NCBI GenBank assembly: GCA_947179155.2
Contig: OX359266.1
Location: 41,751,039 to 41,815,038, forward strand
Direction: 5' to 3'
Source: Hedera helix
Lineage: Eukaryota > Streptophyta > Magnoliopsida > Apiales > Araliaceae
DNA: 64,000 nt
Under the pieces are notes generated by a model. That model was not told the origin of the DNA, did no database searches, and saw nothing but the letters and a program-made list of their open reading frames with translations. The position numbers and the translations under genes were made by a program. Positions 27,000 through 39,392 of the stretch are shown here, piece after piece (the stretch's first letter is position 1; each line of letters starts with the position of its first letter).

Positions 27000-29718
27000 T
27001 AATTTTTAAATATGGACTTTTCGTGGATCCCCAAGTTGTGTTAATGCACAGGTTCGAATATAGGGATCCCATGGGCCCCATCTGCACTTTGTTTCTCTCT
27101 CTCGCCACAATTCAAACAATGGCCCACGTAAGGGGCAAGTGTTCCAAGATTTCAACTCTTTCTCAGTTCTAGAGTCCAACCAGGAATTTTGAAATGGGTC
27201 CCACAATAGGGATATTTTTTGTCAAAGCTTCAACTAATGGAGGAAAGGCCCGTAAGACATTTTATTTTCTGGCCAATGGAAAGAGAGAAATGATGATTTT
27301 GCGCATTGACCGAGGCAACCGGCCAAACAAGTGAAAACGTTTTCCTCATAGTTGTCCATAAACCTAACCTCCTGTTGTTGTTGAGTTTACTTGTAAATTC
27401 TCTACAAGGGATCCAAAAGCAGATCATTTCTCCTGTTCAGAGACTCTTTCTGATTATGACGCATCCATTTTCTACTACTCATAAAAACAAACTCACCATG
27501 GATAATATTTTATTATATTTTTTTGTTTTAAATTATATAATTATTATTATTTTTTGAAAATTAATTTAAATATTTTAAAATTAAGATAACTTATTAAAAA
27601 TTATGAAATAATATAATTTATAATAATTAATATTTTTTTAGATAGTTTACAATATTTATCATTGTATTGATTAAAATTAAAAAAAATTATGTCAATTTTA
27701 ATTTAAAAATATCTTAAGTTGACTTAAAAAGTCGATAATGATTAAATAATATAGAACGAATTGAATATCATTAAATAGATAAATATTTAATTATAATTTT
27801 AAGAAGATAATTGTAGTTATTAAATATTTAATTTGGATAAAGATTGAATTATATATTATAGCTTCGTTCGATCAATTATTAAGCTAAATATTTGAATGGA
27901 GTGTATATTTATTTAGTTATGATTATGAAAAAATAATTATTTAAGTATGTAATAAAATTCTATATTATTGTTTATATTGACAAAACTTGTTCGAAATTTT
28001 AATCCAAATAGAAGTATCAAACTCAAGTTTAATAAGTTTTAATTTAGTTATGACAATTAGTTAGTAATGAATCTATTATAATTATTTTTTTTACTAATTT
28101 TATAGTTATTATGATTTAATAAAATTCACATATATTATTAATATAGTTAATCATATGATTTGGTAAATTTTCAAGTATTAATGAATTTAATTTATTTAGA
28201 ACATTAATTTAATAATGAAATTAATAAGTAATATTAATATAATAGATCATATGATATGTTAAGAGATTTTGTTCGATATCTTAATAAATTGTAATAATAG
28301 GATTATCCTATATAATTTTTTTAAAGATATATTATCTTTAATAAAATTATAAATTTGAATAGTATATATTTAAGTATTATAAATTTGTATAGTACTTATA
28401 CTAATTTGAATAAGAAAGAAGAATATTTTCCTCTCTTTTTTTGTTCTTATTAATATTAAGAAAAATTTTAAATTTGAATAGTGTTTAACTAATACAAATT
28501 TGGATAATATTTATATTAATATGAATGGAAAAGTTAACCCAAAAATTGGAGAAACGAAATCAAATTTATGCTTTTAGTTATACTTGTCCCGTGCCAAACA
28601 CAAGATTTATAATTTTAATTTATATTATTGTATTTACTTTAAATATTAGCTAAATAATGATAGTGTGATAATTTAAATGATAGTGAAAAATATTAACAAA
28701 TAATAAAAATATATCTCTAATTTTTTATCTAATTAAAAAGATAATAGTATCTATAATTTTTAAACAAAGCAAGTATTAGTTAATTTTTTTATATAAAGTG
28801 CTTTTAAAATACTATTAAAATAGTTAGACATATAACCTTACCTAATAATGATATTCATATTGATTTTTAGTGTTTAATAAAATACTTTGGCACATCAAGA
28901 TAAAAAAAGAAAAAAGAAAGAAGAATAATTAAAAGAAGATTATAAATAAATGTATAATAGATTTCAAGTGTTCTAATTAAAATTGGGAGTCACATTAAAA
29001 TTAAAATGATCAGTATCTCCTCAAGTCATTGTAAACGAATAAAATTTAAAAAAAAATCAAAATAAAAAATTAAGAAAAAAGGAGAAGAAGAATTAAAAAA
29101 TGTTTCTAAATGGATAAAATTGATTAAAACTATAATTTTTGATATATATATAATGACTTAGATAATACATATTCAAAATTAAAAAAAAAACATACAAACA
29201 AAAATAAAAATATCAATCAATTAAATCTATGAGTCAATTCAATTTAGGATTAAAAAAAATAAAATCAGAATAAAATATAGATATACGTAGTTGATATAGT
29301 ATTTCTCTTGTTTTATTAATTTCCTTTCCCTGAGGTCAACCGTCCACCCTTTTGATTTCTACTTTTCTAGTATTATTGGTTGCTTTGCATCTTATATATT
29401 AGACTTCGTTAAGTTTCAAGTTTCAAGTTTCTTTTTTGGCTTGTTTGAACGTTTGGTGTGACATGAAAATTTATGAAAGAAAATTATTTTAACAAGTTTT
29501 GGAAAAATGACAAACAAAAAAAACTTTGAAATTTGATAAAAGCCATTTTTTAAAAAGTAATGTGTTATTATTCTTCAAATGTTTTTCAAAAATTGCTATT
29601 ATCCCCGATCTGAAAAGAATGGTTGATGTCTTCAAAGAATAATTTAAGTACACAGGCCAAGATTAATAAAGTTTATAGTACAAAAATACTTACCTTATTA
29701 AAATAATTATATATATAT
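27000..29718. other. AT-rich intergenic DNA
   Basis: About 27000-27480 is of moderate GC with two overlapping ORFs of 60-83 codons on opposite strands that resemble no family I know. About 27500-29300 is extremely AT-rich and featureless apart from homopolymer tracts. Confidence 0.45.
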
Positions 29719-31360
29719 AGGGGACCGATTTATTGACAACGTAATAAAATAGATCTATTCTCACAACAGATCTCAGCCTAGATATATAGGGGACTGATTC
29801 ATTGACAACGTAATAAAATTAGATTTATCCTTACAATAGATCTTAGCTAGCAAGGCTAAAATCTGAAGGTTTAAATAGCCCTAGTCCGCAGTATGATATT
29901 GTTCAAAATACTCCCAATATTGAAATGAACAAACTCATCGTATGCTATTATACTGCAGAAGATTAAAATTGAGAAAATATCATCCACAATATTAAACAGC
30001 TGATGATATTTTTTTAATTTCTATCGTCCGCAATATTATACTGCGGACAATTGCAATAATATACGTTGACTTTTTTAGCTTTGGCTTTTCCCAGTTTTAT
30101 AGATAGATTCACATTGAACATGATAATAACTTCATCAATTTAATCTTCTCGTCAAAATTGGATGATACATTTTCTTCATTATCATAATTTGGTCAGTGTA
30201 TATTTTGGCTCCATAGGAGAAGGAAATAATGCAAACAATATAAAAGGAAAATATATAACAAAATAATTGAAAAAACTTATTTTCTAAATAATATTATGAT
30301 AATCCATATGAGATTTTATTATGCAATTGCTTGTATAGATGTTCAATGTGAATCTACCTATTATTGGGGAGAGTCAAAGCCAAAAATTTCGTATATTATT
30401 TCTAACTTCATTCTTCCTCTATAGATTTTAGTATTATTTTACCTCTTTTTTTCTCTAAGATATGTTTCCTCATCTGCTTTATATATATATATATATGTCC
30501 TCTTGAAACAGTAAATGGTTAAATTGACAAAAGTTAAAGTTAAAAATATTTTGTGCAAATTTTATCTTGTTAGAAAATATTCGTTTTGTCGGAAAATATT
30601 TGTTCTGTCGGGGAATATTTAATTTGTACAACGACGCCAAAATAACCAATCATTGGTGGACCCTATAGTAAAATATTGTCGGATATAGAAAATAACAACA
30701 TTAATATTTTTAAATAAAAATGGTCAACGGTACTTTCATTTTTAACTGTTAAAATATCTAGTAATAAAAGAATAGTAGCATACAATATTTTATGATATTT
30801 TACTATAGCATACGGTATTACATAGTAGCACACAGTATCGCACATTGTTCCTATTATTGATCTGATAAAGTGGTTATTGCATAGTATTCATCAATAATCG
30901 TTGATACACAATATTTTGCATTATTGATTCAATAATTGTCATTACACTATATTTTATATCATTGAGCCAATAATTGTTATTGTATTGTATTTTATAATTA
31001 TTTAACCAAATAATTGTCACTATAGCAAATACACAGTAATTTATATTAATAAATTAATAATTATCAGTAACGTGTTTCTTACATTATTGTTGAATTATTG
31101 TTATTACTGTTGTAACATTACCTTAATTATTATATTATTAGTGAGTAGTTTGATTATTACATATGAATAGTAAGAAAACGTGTAAGCCCTCTGTGGGGGC
31201 CACATGAGGAATGAAAATAAAATTTTGATGGAAGAAGATTTATTTTGAAAAGTTTCATTCAGAAGAATTATTTTGAAATATTATTTCAAAAATTATTTTT
31301 GAAGTTGTTATATTTTATTATACTACAAAAATTTATATTATATAAATAATTTTGATAGTT

Positions 31361-31365
31361 CATAA
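31361..31365. repeat. Target-site duplication CATAA (left)
   Basis: Identical to 34753-34757 on the other side of the solo LTR. Confidence 0.9.
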
Positions 31366-34300
31366 TGTGACACCCTCAAATCTGGCCCCACACAGCCCAA
31401 ACTTGAGTTGTCAAAAGACTACAACAAAATTATTACAAGGTAGAATAACGTTCAACAATACAGTGTATATTAATACACAACTAAGTCTACACTATTATTA
31501 TAACACTATTTTACAATACGTGAAGATTACGATAGATATCCCTCAGACTCTCACTCCATTCCCCGGCTAGACCCAGTTACGTTCTCATCTCATGTTGAAA
31601 AGCAATGGAACAAAAGAAAGGGTGAGCTCAAATAGTCCAGTAAAGAATATCATGACTAAGATAATGACAAGTAAATTATCGTTAGCCTTCAACAGTTGAG
31701 TTCTTGATCGAATACAATAGACTACAAGGTTTATATAAAAAACTGCAGTTAAATTCTTGAACAATGTTCAGATCAATAATAGCAGCGGAATGAGCAATCT
31801 ATTAGAAGAATAATGCAGACTATAATGTTCACTCGCTTCTCTTTTTAGGAAAAACATCATCAACTTTTATCATCTGAAATACCATTAGTTAAGATAATAC
31901 AAATTCACAGTTCTTGGTCATAATAATGCAGATCAACACTTCATCTTTGCACTACGGGCCAAAGACATTCAATATAACACCAACGGTTATGATTATACCA
32001 GATTCAGCCTTTGGTCATAATCATACCAAACAACAGTTCATCTTTGCACTACGGGCCAAAGAGAACATTCACCACGTGTCATAAAAGACACCGAACAGAT
32101 GTATCGCATTTAACCTATTATATCGCCTTTAACCTATCATCTGTTCAACAATTATATCGCATTTGTGCCCCCGACCACATATATTCACAACAACTTGATT
32201 TTGGATGATTAGAATGATATAAATGATGAACAGAAAAAATAGGATAAACAATAAGTATCAGAAGTTTACTTTGGGCAGATTCAAATAATGTCCAAATTGT
32301 CAACATGATGTGGAGTGAAATTTAAAAATGATATTCAAGATCCACAGTTCAGAATAACGGTTACAGTTCAATAGAAAGGTTCACGTAAATAGGATGGTTC
32401 AATTGAAATGATGAAATGCAACTATTATGGAACATATAATATTTTCAGGAATTATAGAAGCAATAGTTCCATAATAAGTTTCGATTTAGGTGTATGAAAG
32501 AAAACAATATCCCTTACCGTAGCAGGTTTGATTAACAAAAGGTGAAGGAAATTAATATCCCTTACCATAGTAAGTTTGAATAATGGAAGATGAAAAAGAT
32601 GGTATCCTTTATGAGTATAAAGAAAAATAATATCACTTACGAATATGAAAGAAAATGATATTATAAACGAATATGCTATAAAAGTGTCATGTGATAATTC
32701 GTGTAGACAAATTATTTCCACCAGAGACAAATAAGAAATGAATACAAAGAGTAATTCATCAAACATGCGGTAATCCGCGTAGTCAGGTTATTTTCAGAGA
32801 TTAATAAGGAATGAATACGAAATGTTATTCACCAACAGACGGTAATCCGCACCGTAAGGTTATTCCCACAATTTAATAAAAATTGAATATGAAGAGTCAT
32901 TCACCAAACAGGCGGTAATCCGCGCAGTAAGGTTATTCTCAGAGATTAATAAGGAATGAATACGAAAGGTTATTCACCAACAGGCGGTAATCCGCACCGT
33001 AAGGTTATTCCCACAATTTAATACATGGAAATAAAAGGCACATCTTACGAGTAAGGAAGAAACGATATTATTTTTGAGAATCAAATAATGATAATCCCTT
33101 ACCGTAGTAAGTTTAAATAATAGAATATGAAAGAAGATGATATTCCTTATCTTGATATTGTGAAACAAGTTTATAGCCGAACAAATCCTTCTTTGTTTGT
33201 CTATGTAGCAGTAAAGAATCTGACTTTTGAATCTTTTAGAGTTTTTAAAATATCTTTATGTTTTTAAAATAATGTTACTCTCGGAAAGATAGACGGCATA
33301 GACTCAAGAATCACTCAATTCGGATTTAATATGAATGAGTTATGAATTTTCAAAACTAAGACTGAAAATAGTGACGAAAATCAGAATGAGTTACGATTTT
33401 TAGTATTTTAAGGCATGGAGATGATTTCAGATGACTTTTCCTCCTTTTTCAAAGTTGTAGAGGACGAAAAATTGAAGATACAGACTTTCAATTCATTAAA
33501 TTTTGACAAATAATGAATTTACTATGATTTTTCGAAAGAGTTACTGTACATAAGAAAATTCCACTCGGAAATTCAAAGAAGAATGCAAAAGATTTCAAAA
33601 CTAGGAATGACTTAAGAACACTTAGAGAGAACTTACACAAAGAAGTATTTAGAGAATGGAAGAAAATGTATGTAAGAATGTTATGAAAAATTTCTTAAGT
33701 TAAGTCTTCTATTTATAGCCAAAAATCTTATCATAACAAAAATTTCCTAATTTAATCCAAACCATTCATTTTAAGATAATGTTTAATCCATACCATTCAT
33801 TTCATCTTTTAAGATTTCTTTAATTTAAACCATTCATTTAAAGAGCATCTTTAATCTACACCATTCATTTCAAACTATATATTATCTTTAATCGATACCA
33901 TTCATTTTATCTTTTAAGATTTTCTTAATCTAAACCATTCATTTAAATATCATCTTTAATTTACACCATCAATTTTAAATTCTATATTATCTTTAATATA
34001 TACCATTCATTTTATATCACTTAACTTTATATTATAAACAAATAACTTTATCAATTCAATTATTTAACAATAAATCACACTTATTCATTATTATGATTAA
34101 TTGTTATAAATACAGTGTAGTTGGCTTTCTGAGTTAGATATCAAGTCAATTAATTAATGAAATACAATTGTTTAAATAACATCATAATAGAGATAACAAT
34201 AATGCAGAAAGCATGTAAAAGAAGGAATATGTTATTGTGTTATAACAATTATTGACCCAATAATGTGAATTACTGTGCATATGCTACTGTGACAATTATC

Positions 34301-34752
34301 AATTTAATAATATGAATTATTGTGCATGTGACAATAAAGTCAAATATTGTACGATAACGACTTTATCAGTTTAATAATACGAAATATTGTGCAATGTCGT
34401 GTGCTACTGTGCAATACCGTGTGCTACTGTGCAATACCGTATGTTACTTGTAATACCGTATATTACTATTATTTTACTACCGGATATTTTAACAATTAAA
34501 AATGATAGTACCATTGACCATTTAAAAATTGTTTATGTCATTTTCTATATCTGACAATTATTCGTTGTGGGCTCCACCAATGATTGGTTCGTACGGCGCC
34601 GTCGTACGAATATTCCCCGACAGAACGAATATTCCCTTACACATAACATCCTTAACTTTTAACTTTATCAATTTAACCACTTAATATTTCAAAAAAAAAA
34701 TATATATGAAGAAAAATTAAATTTTATATTTCATAAAATTCGGGGTCTTACA
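31366..34752 (+). mobile_element. Complete family-A solo LTR, 3387 bases
   Basis: It starts TGTGACACCC at 31366 and ends GGGGTCTTACA at 34752. The 5-base sequence CATAA lies directly before (31361-31365) and directly after (34753-34757), a perfect target-site duplication. There is no internal region, so it is a solo LTR left by LTR-LTR recombination. It contains the subrepeats seen in the other copies: the GCGGTAATCCGC units at 32740-33030 and the ACCATTCATTT units at 33760-34080. It is the best reference copy of the family in this window. Confidence 0.92.
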
Positions 34753-34757
34753 CATAA
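34753..34757. repeat. Target-site duplication CATAA (right)
   Basis: Identical to 31361-31365. Confidence 0.9.
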
Positions 34758-36649
34758 TATACGAGTTATCATATACCATGAAATTTATATGTGAAAATTA
34801 TTAATTATATTATAAATATATAGGTAGATCCACTACATTTAAATCAGTCTCTTTTCACGTGTTAAGGTTAGTGATATCATTTTTTTTCATACACTTAAAC
34901 TTACTATGATAAGTATTGTTTGGTAAAATTCCTGAAAATGATTAATAATTTGTGTTTCATTTAATATCATTTCAATTAAACATTCCTATTTAGTTGAACC
35001 TTTCTATTGAACTTCAACCGTTCTTTTGAACTATGGATGTTGAATATCATTCTTGAATTTGAGTTCACGTCATGTTGACAATTTGGACATTATTTGAATC
35101 TGCACAAAATAAAATTGTAAACTTTTGATATTTATTGTTTATCCTATTATCCTCTTTCTTCTGTTTATCATTTATATCACTATTATTTGTTTTAATCATC
35201 ATATTCATGTTGTTATGAATATTTGTGGCCTAGGACATAGATGATAGGATAAACGCAATATAATTGTTATGTGTCTTTTAGGGCACGTGGTGAATGTTCT
35301 CTTTGGCTTGAAGTAAAGAAGAACTGTTGTTTGACATGATCATGACCAATGGTATTTCAGATGATAGAAGTTGATGATATTTTTCTGAAAAAGGGAAGCG
35401 AGTGGACATCATAGTCTATATGATTTTTCTAATGGTTGTTATTACTCTACAGTTGTTGATCTAAACTTTGTTTAAGAATTTAACTATAATTGTTGATTTA
35501 AAACTCATCTTATTATATTCTATCAAGAAACTCAACTGTTGAAGGCTAATAATAATTTACTCATCATTATCTTAGTCATGTTATTCTTTACTGGGCTATT
35601 TGAGCTTACCCTTTCTTTTTTGTTTTATTGATTTTCAACAAGAAATGAAAGAGTAGCTGGGTCTAGTCCGGGAATGAAGTGAAGGTCCGAGTAATAGCTG
35701 TAATAGCCTTCATATGATGTAAAATAGCGTGTCAATAATAATGAAGACTTAGTCGTGTATTATTTGAATACAGTATTGTGGTACGTTGTCCGTTGTATTA
35801 TAATAGTTATTGTGTATTTTGACGACTCAAGTTTGGGCTGTGTGGGCCCGGATTTAGGGTCGTCACACTTTCTTTGTTGTAGATTCATATTTCTTGTGTT
35901 TGGGAAGGACCAACTCTTCTACTTCAAAAACCAAATTCGGTTAAGTTAAATTCGGTGAATGTACATGTACCATACGCAGTTATAATAATAATAATAACAA
36001 TTAATTATATCATCCGCATATATGTTTAACCCAATTTGGATTGTAAAGTCGAAGGGTCGTTCCTTTCAAAACACAAAAAAATATGAATCTACAACAAGAA
36101 AAGCAGGAGAGGAAACAGATCTTAAAAAAAAAAGAGGTAGAATAACACTAAACTCTATAGAGGAATAAGGAAGTTAGAAATAATATATGACATTTTTGGT
36201 TTTGACTCTCCCCATAATAGGTAGATTCATATTGAACATCTTTCCTTCATTTACCATATGATGAACTTTATGGTTTAAACTAAATAAGATGACATATTAA
36301 AGAAGCAAAAAAAAAAAAATCTACACAAACAATTACATAATAAAATCTCATATGAATTATGATAATATTATTTATAAAATAAGTTTTTTCAATTATTTTG
36401 TTATATTTTTTCCTTTTGTATTGTCTGCGCTATTTTCTTCTCCTATAGAACTAAAATGTATACTAAGCAAGATGTATTAGCCAGTTTTGACAGATGATTA
36501 AATTGATGAAGTTATTCCCATGTTCAATGTGAATTTACCTATGGGAAAGCCAAAGCCAAAAACATTGTCATATACTATTTTTATCATTCCCAGTATAATA
36601 CTGCGGATGGTAAAAATTACAAAAATGTCATCAGTTGTTTAATATTGCG

Positions 36650-37060
36650 AATGACATTTTCACAATTTTCATCTTCCGCAGTATAATACTACGAATGATG
36701 AGTTTGTTTATTTAAATGTTGGAGACGTTTTGGATAATATCCCTCGTCCGCAGTATAATGTTGCGGATACCTGAGTATTATACTGTAAACGATGAGTTTG
36801 TTCATTTAAATGTTGAGGGTATTTTGGACAATATCTCTCGTCCGCAGTATAATGTTGTGAATATCTTAATATTATAATGCGGACGATGAATTTGTTCATT
36901 TAAATGTTGGGGGTATTTTAGACAATATCTCTCATCTGTAGTATAATGCTGCAGATATCTGAATATTATATTGCCGACGATGAGGTTGTTCATTTAAATG
37001 TTGAGGGCATTTGGGACAATATCACTCGCCCGCAGTATAATGTTGCGAATACCTGAATAT
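36650..37060. repeat. 94-bp tandem repeat with TCCGCA/TGCGGA motifs
   Basis: The CAGTATAATG block recurs at 36751, 36845, 36939 and 37033, an exact 94-bp step, so there are more than four copies. Each unit holds a TCCGCA - AT core - TGCGGA imperfect palindrome plus a second inverted motif. The array lies in the right arm of the foldback element. The left arm has only single copies. Confidence 0.88.
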
Positions 37061-37170
37061 TGACGAAAGCTATTTAAATTGTCAGATCTCAGCCTAAACG
37101 ACTGATAGCTGTTGTAAAAATAAATCTATTTTTACTACGTTATTAATGGATCGGTTATAAACGTATATAT

Positions 37171-39392
37171 ATATATATTTATAAAAGAGAACAGGTATTA
37201 TTTTGAAATTTTGGGGCTCAGGCGTAGAGTGGCATAGAACTGGCTGAGTTCAAAGAAGTGGAGTAATTCTGTTGCATTATTTCAAATACAAATATTAATC
37301 CTAAAGCATTTAATAAAGAAGAGGATCAGTCTTCAAGATTAATATGCTTAATAATTTAAATTTTTATTTATTGTTATTTGATCAGGAAACTTGAAGTCAA
37401 AAGGATAAAAGTGACATGGTGTAAAAAGTCTTCTTTTTTCTAAAGCAATTATGATCAAATTCCTTCACTTCTTTTTGACTTTTGGATTCCCAAGTCTGTT
37501 TCATGCGAACAAAGATATTCTATCTAGTCCTAATAGAATAGGGATGACAGAATACTACTTTAAAGGAGATTAGAGGGAGATGACTAAGAACGAGCCTACG
37601 ATTCTGAAAAGTTCAAGCTAACATAATAAGGATTGGAACAATAAGAAAACATTCAACTTCTGAAAAAATCAAACTAATTACTGGAAAGAAGAATAGAGCA
37701 CTACAATTCTACAACCATATGATGTTTGTCCCATTTTTTACAAAGTATCAAAAGAGTTTCGAATTTTGGGCTTCAAATATATTTACATTGATTGCAAAAA
37801 ACTTGCCTATGTAATAAGGTAGTTTTTGGTTGGGGTAAATTAATATAAAAACCTTGTAATGCAATATGTTATTATATTAATATCACATATTTGTTATTTG
37901 GTTCACTCAATACAAGTGACGAGTTATTATGGAACTAATTCTAATACATCGATTTGGGACTCTTTTTTTATACATAATTTTTTTTGTTGTAGGAGTAGAT
38001 TGTCCCACCACTGATTGCCCACCTCTCAACAACTATTGAAAAAGTTCAAACTCATAGTTTAGACAAAAGTCATATGCTGAATTTATCAAGGTTGAACCAA
38101 CCTTAGGGAATATTTGAGACCTTTTCATTACACGCTTCATTCGATATAGTAACTATTACATGATGTAATGTAATATCTCATTAAAGATAAAATAATAATA
38201 ATTATTATTATTATAGTTAATGAGACGTTTTCGTTTATACTTGTTTGATTCATTGTATTAACAAATATTGAAAAGCCTAGTCTCGTAGCTGCATATGAGT
38301 TGTTATTGGGCTATGGGTACTCGAGTACGAACGGTTTATACTATCGTTATCCTAATGTAAGCATAAAATGTGGATTTGAAACAAACTCGTCCAAAACCCC
38401 GAGAAACATTGCTCAAACTCAAAAATATGCAGTTGGGAAGTTGGTAATGAAAGTTGAAAGCTAAGTTAATAATAATTGGGAATGCATTATTTTCAAGCGC
38501 ATGCGTCGTAGTAATCACATCTGGTGGTAGTATAAAACTAGCCAACACTACTGCAAAGATAACAAGCATAAAATAACATTCAGCAATGTCCCAATCATTA
38601 TAAAAAAAACACACACAAAAGAACTCATAACAGGGCTTGAACCTCCCCCTATGCAAATTGTAGAGCAGATTGAAACATTGAACCTTACAGCTAAAATGGC
38701 ATGCCAAATTCTGAAGATCCATTCAGTTTGTGATAAAAACCTACAACTAACAAGTTGCTTCGTCTTCCATCCAGCTCCCATCAACTTGTATACTGACCAT
38801 GCCCTTAAAAAACACTACACATCTTGAACCAGACTTTACAAGGATTCGTATCATGCTACATATGCAAGAGCATGGTAAAATCTGTCACCAAATTATTTAT
38901 TGTTAAGGAGATCTTTAGATGGCTCCTAGTGTATTATGCTTGAATATCGTCTAGTAGTAAAGCAATAGACCATACAAGTGAAAGTTGCGAGGTATTGCTA
39001 ACTCAAAAGAGAATAATTCTACAGATAAGACCAAAAGATTGACTTGAGTATCAATGCATGGCAAGCAAACCACCATGTCCGGCACAGACATAAATCGAAA
39101 CAGTCAACTTCTAAGACAAATTTGGGAAGACAGAAGCACGACGGTTTAGGCATAAATGCTAAGCTACTAGTTAGACATATTGCCTGAATTGCAGCATGTT
39201 GAAGAGTTAAATATCCTGAACTAAGCCGTAGATTTCTTTTGTATGATTATCTATTTCTCTAATCTCTCCCCCCCCCCCCCCCCCCACCCCACCCCACCCC
39301 AAACACCAAAACAAAGATAACTTTGGTAACTTCTATCCTGTACCACCAAAGAGTTGCCGCTACTATGTGCATCGTCAAATACTGCCAGAACA
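37171..39392. other. Intergenic DNA and 3' flank of the Argonaute pseudogene
   Basis: The longest minus-strand ORF here (38336-38722, 128 codons) resembles no family I know and overlaps another frame. It is probably chance or former 3' UTR. A poly-C/CCCCA tract lies at 39268-39300. Confidence 0.4.
39268..39300 (-). other. G-rich tract (sense strand of the Argonaute locus), quadruplex-like
   Basis: On the minus strand this reads three GGGGT units followed by a run of about 18 G. That satisfies the four-G-run rule for a G-quadruplex. It lies about 100 bases past the Argonaute stop codon, in the presumed 3' UTR. Confidence 0.7.

Larger units (their letters stand above)
30490..35867 (-). mobile_element. 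Older family-A LTR on the minus strand, interrupted by a solo LTR
   Basis: The minus-strand LTR start TGTGACGACCC lies at 35867, and LTR sequence runs leftwards to about 34850. The 3' part of the same LTR lies at about 30505-31150, also inverted. It matches the complement of 34250-34680, including the block around GTCGGGGAATATT. The solo LTR at 31366-34752 sits between the pieces. The terminal TGTAAGACCCC is missing at the left, where a (TA)n run begins, so that end is truncated. A CTTTN repeat on either side could be the target duplication. Confidence 0.75.
29719..37170. mobile_element. Long foldback (long inverted-repeat) element, split by LTR insertions
   Basis: The left arm (about 29719-30480) and right arm (about 35868-37170) are inverted copies. 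For example, ATAGATTTTAGTATTATTTT at 30423-30442 mirrors the segment near 36150-36160. The arm interrupted at about 30480 resumes at 35868 (CTTTCTTTGTTGTAGATTC). It pairs with the complement near 36070-36105, which puts the palindrome centre near 35985. The outermost ~69 bases of the left arm are tandemly duplicated (AGGGGAC at 29719 and 29788). Neither arm encodes a recognisable protein. The TA-rich flanks prevent assignment of a target duplication. The superfamily is unknown; a foldback or MULE-like element is possible. Confidence 0.75.

Noticed and set aside
27048..27075. GGTTCGAATAT as the T-arm of a tRNA gene
   Set aside because: No acceptor stem, D-arm or anticodon arm could be paired around it.
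36708..36993. Two overlapping minus-strand ORFs with similar peptides
   Set aside because: They reflect the 94-bp tandem repeat, whose unit is not a multiple of three.
38336..38722. 128-codon minus-strand ORF as a gene
   Set aside because: No recognisable motif; a second frame overlaps it, and it lies just past a broken gene. Probably chance or former 3' UTR.
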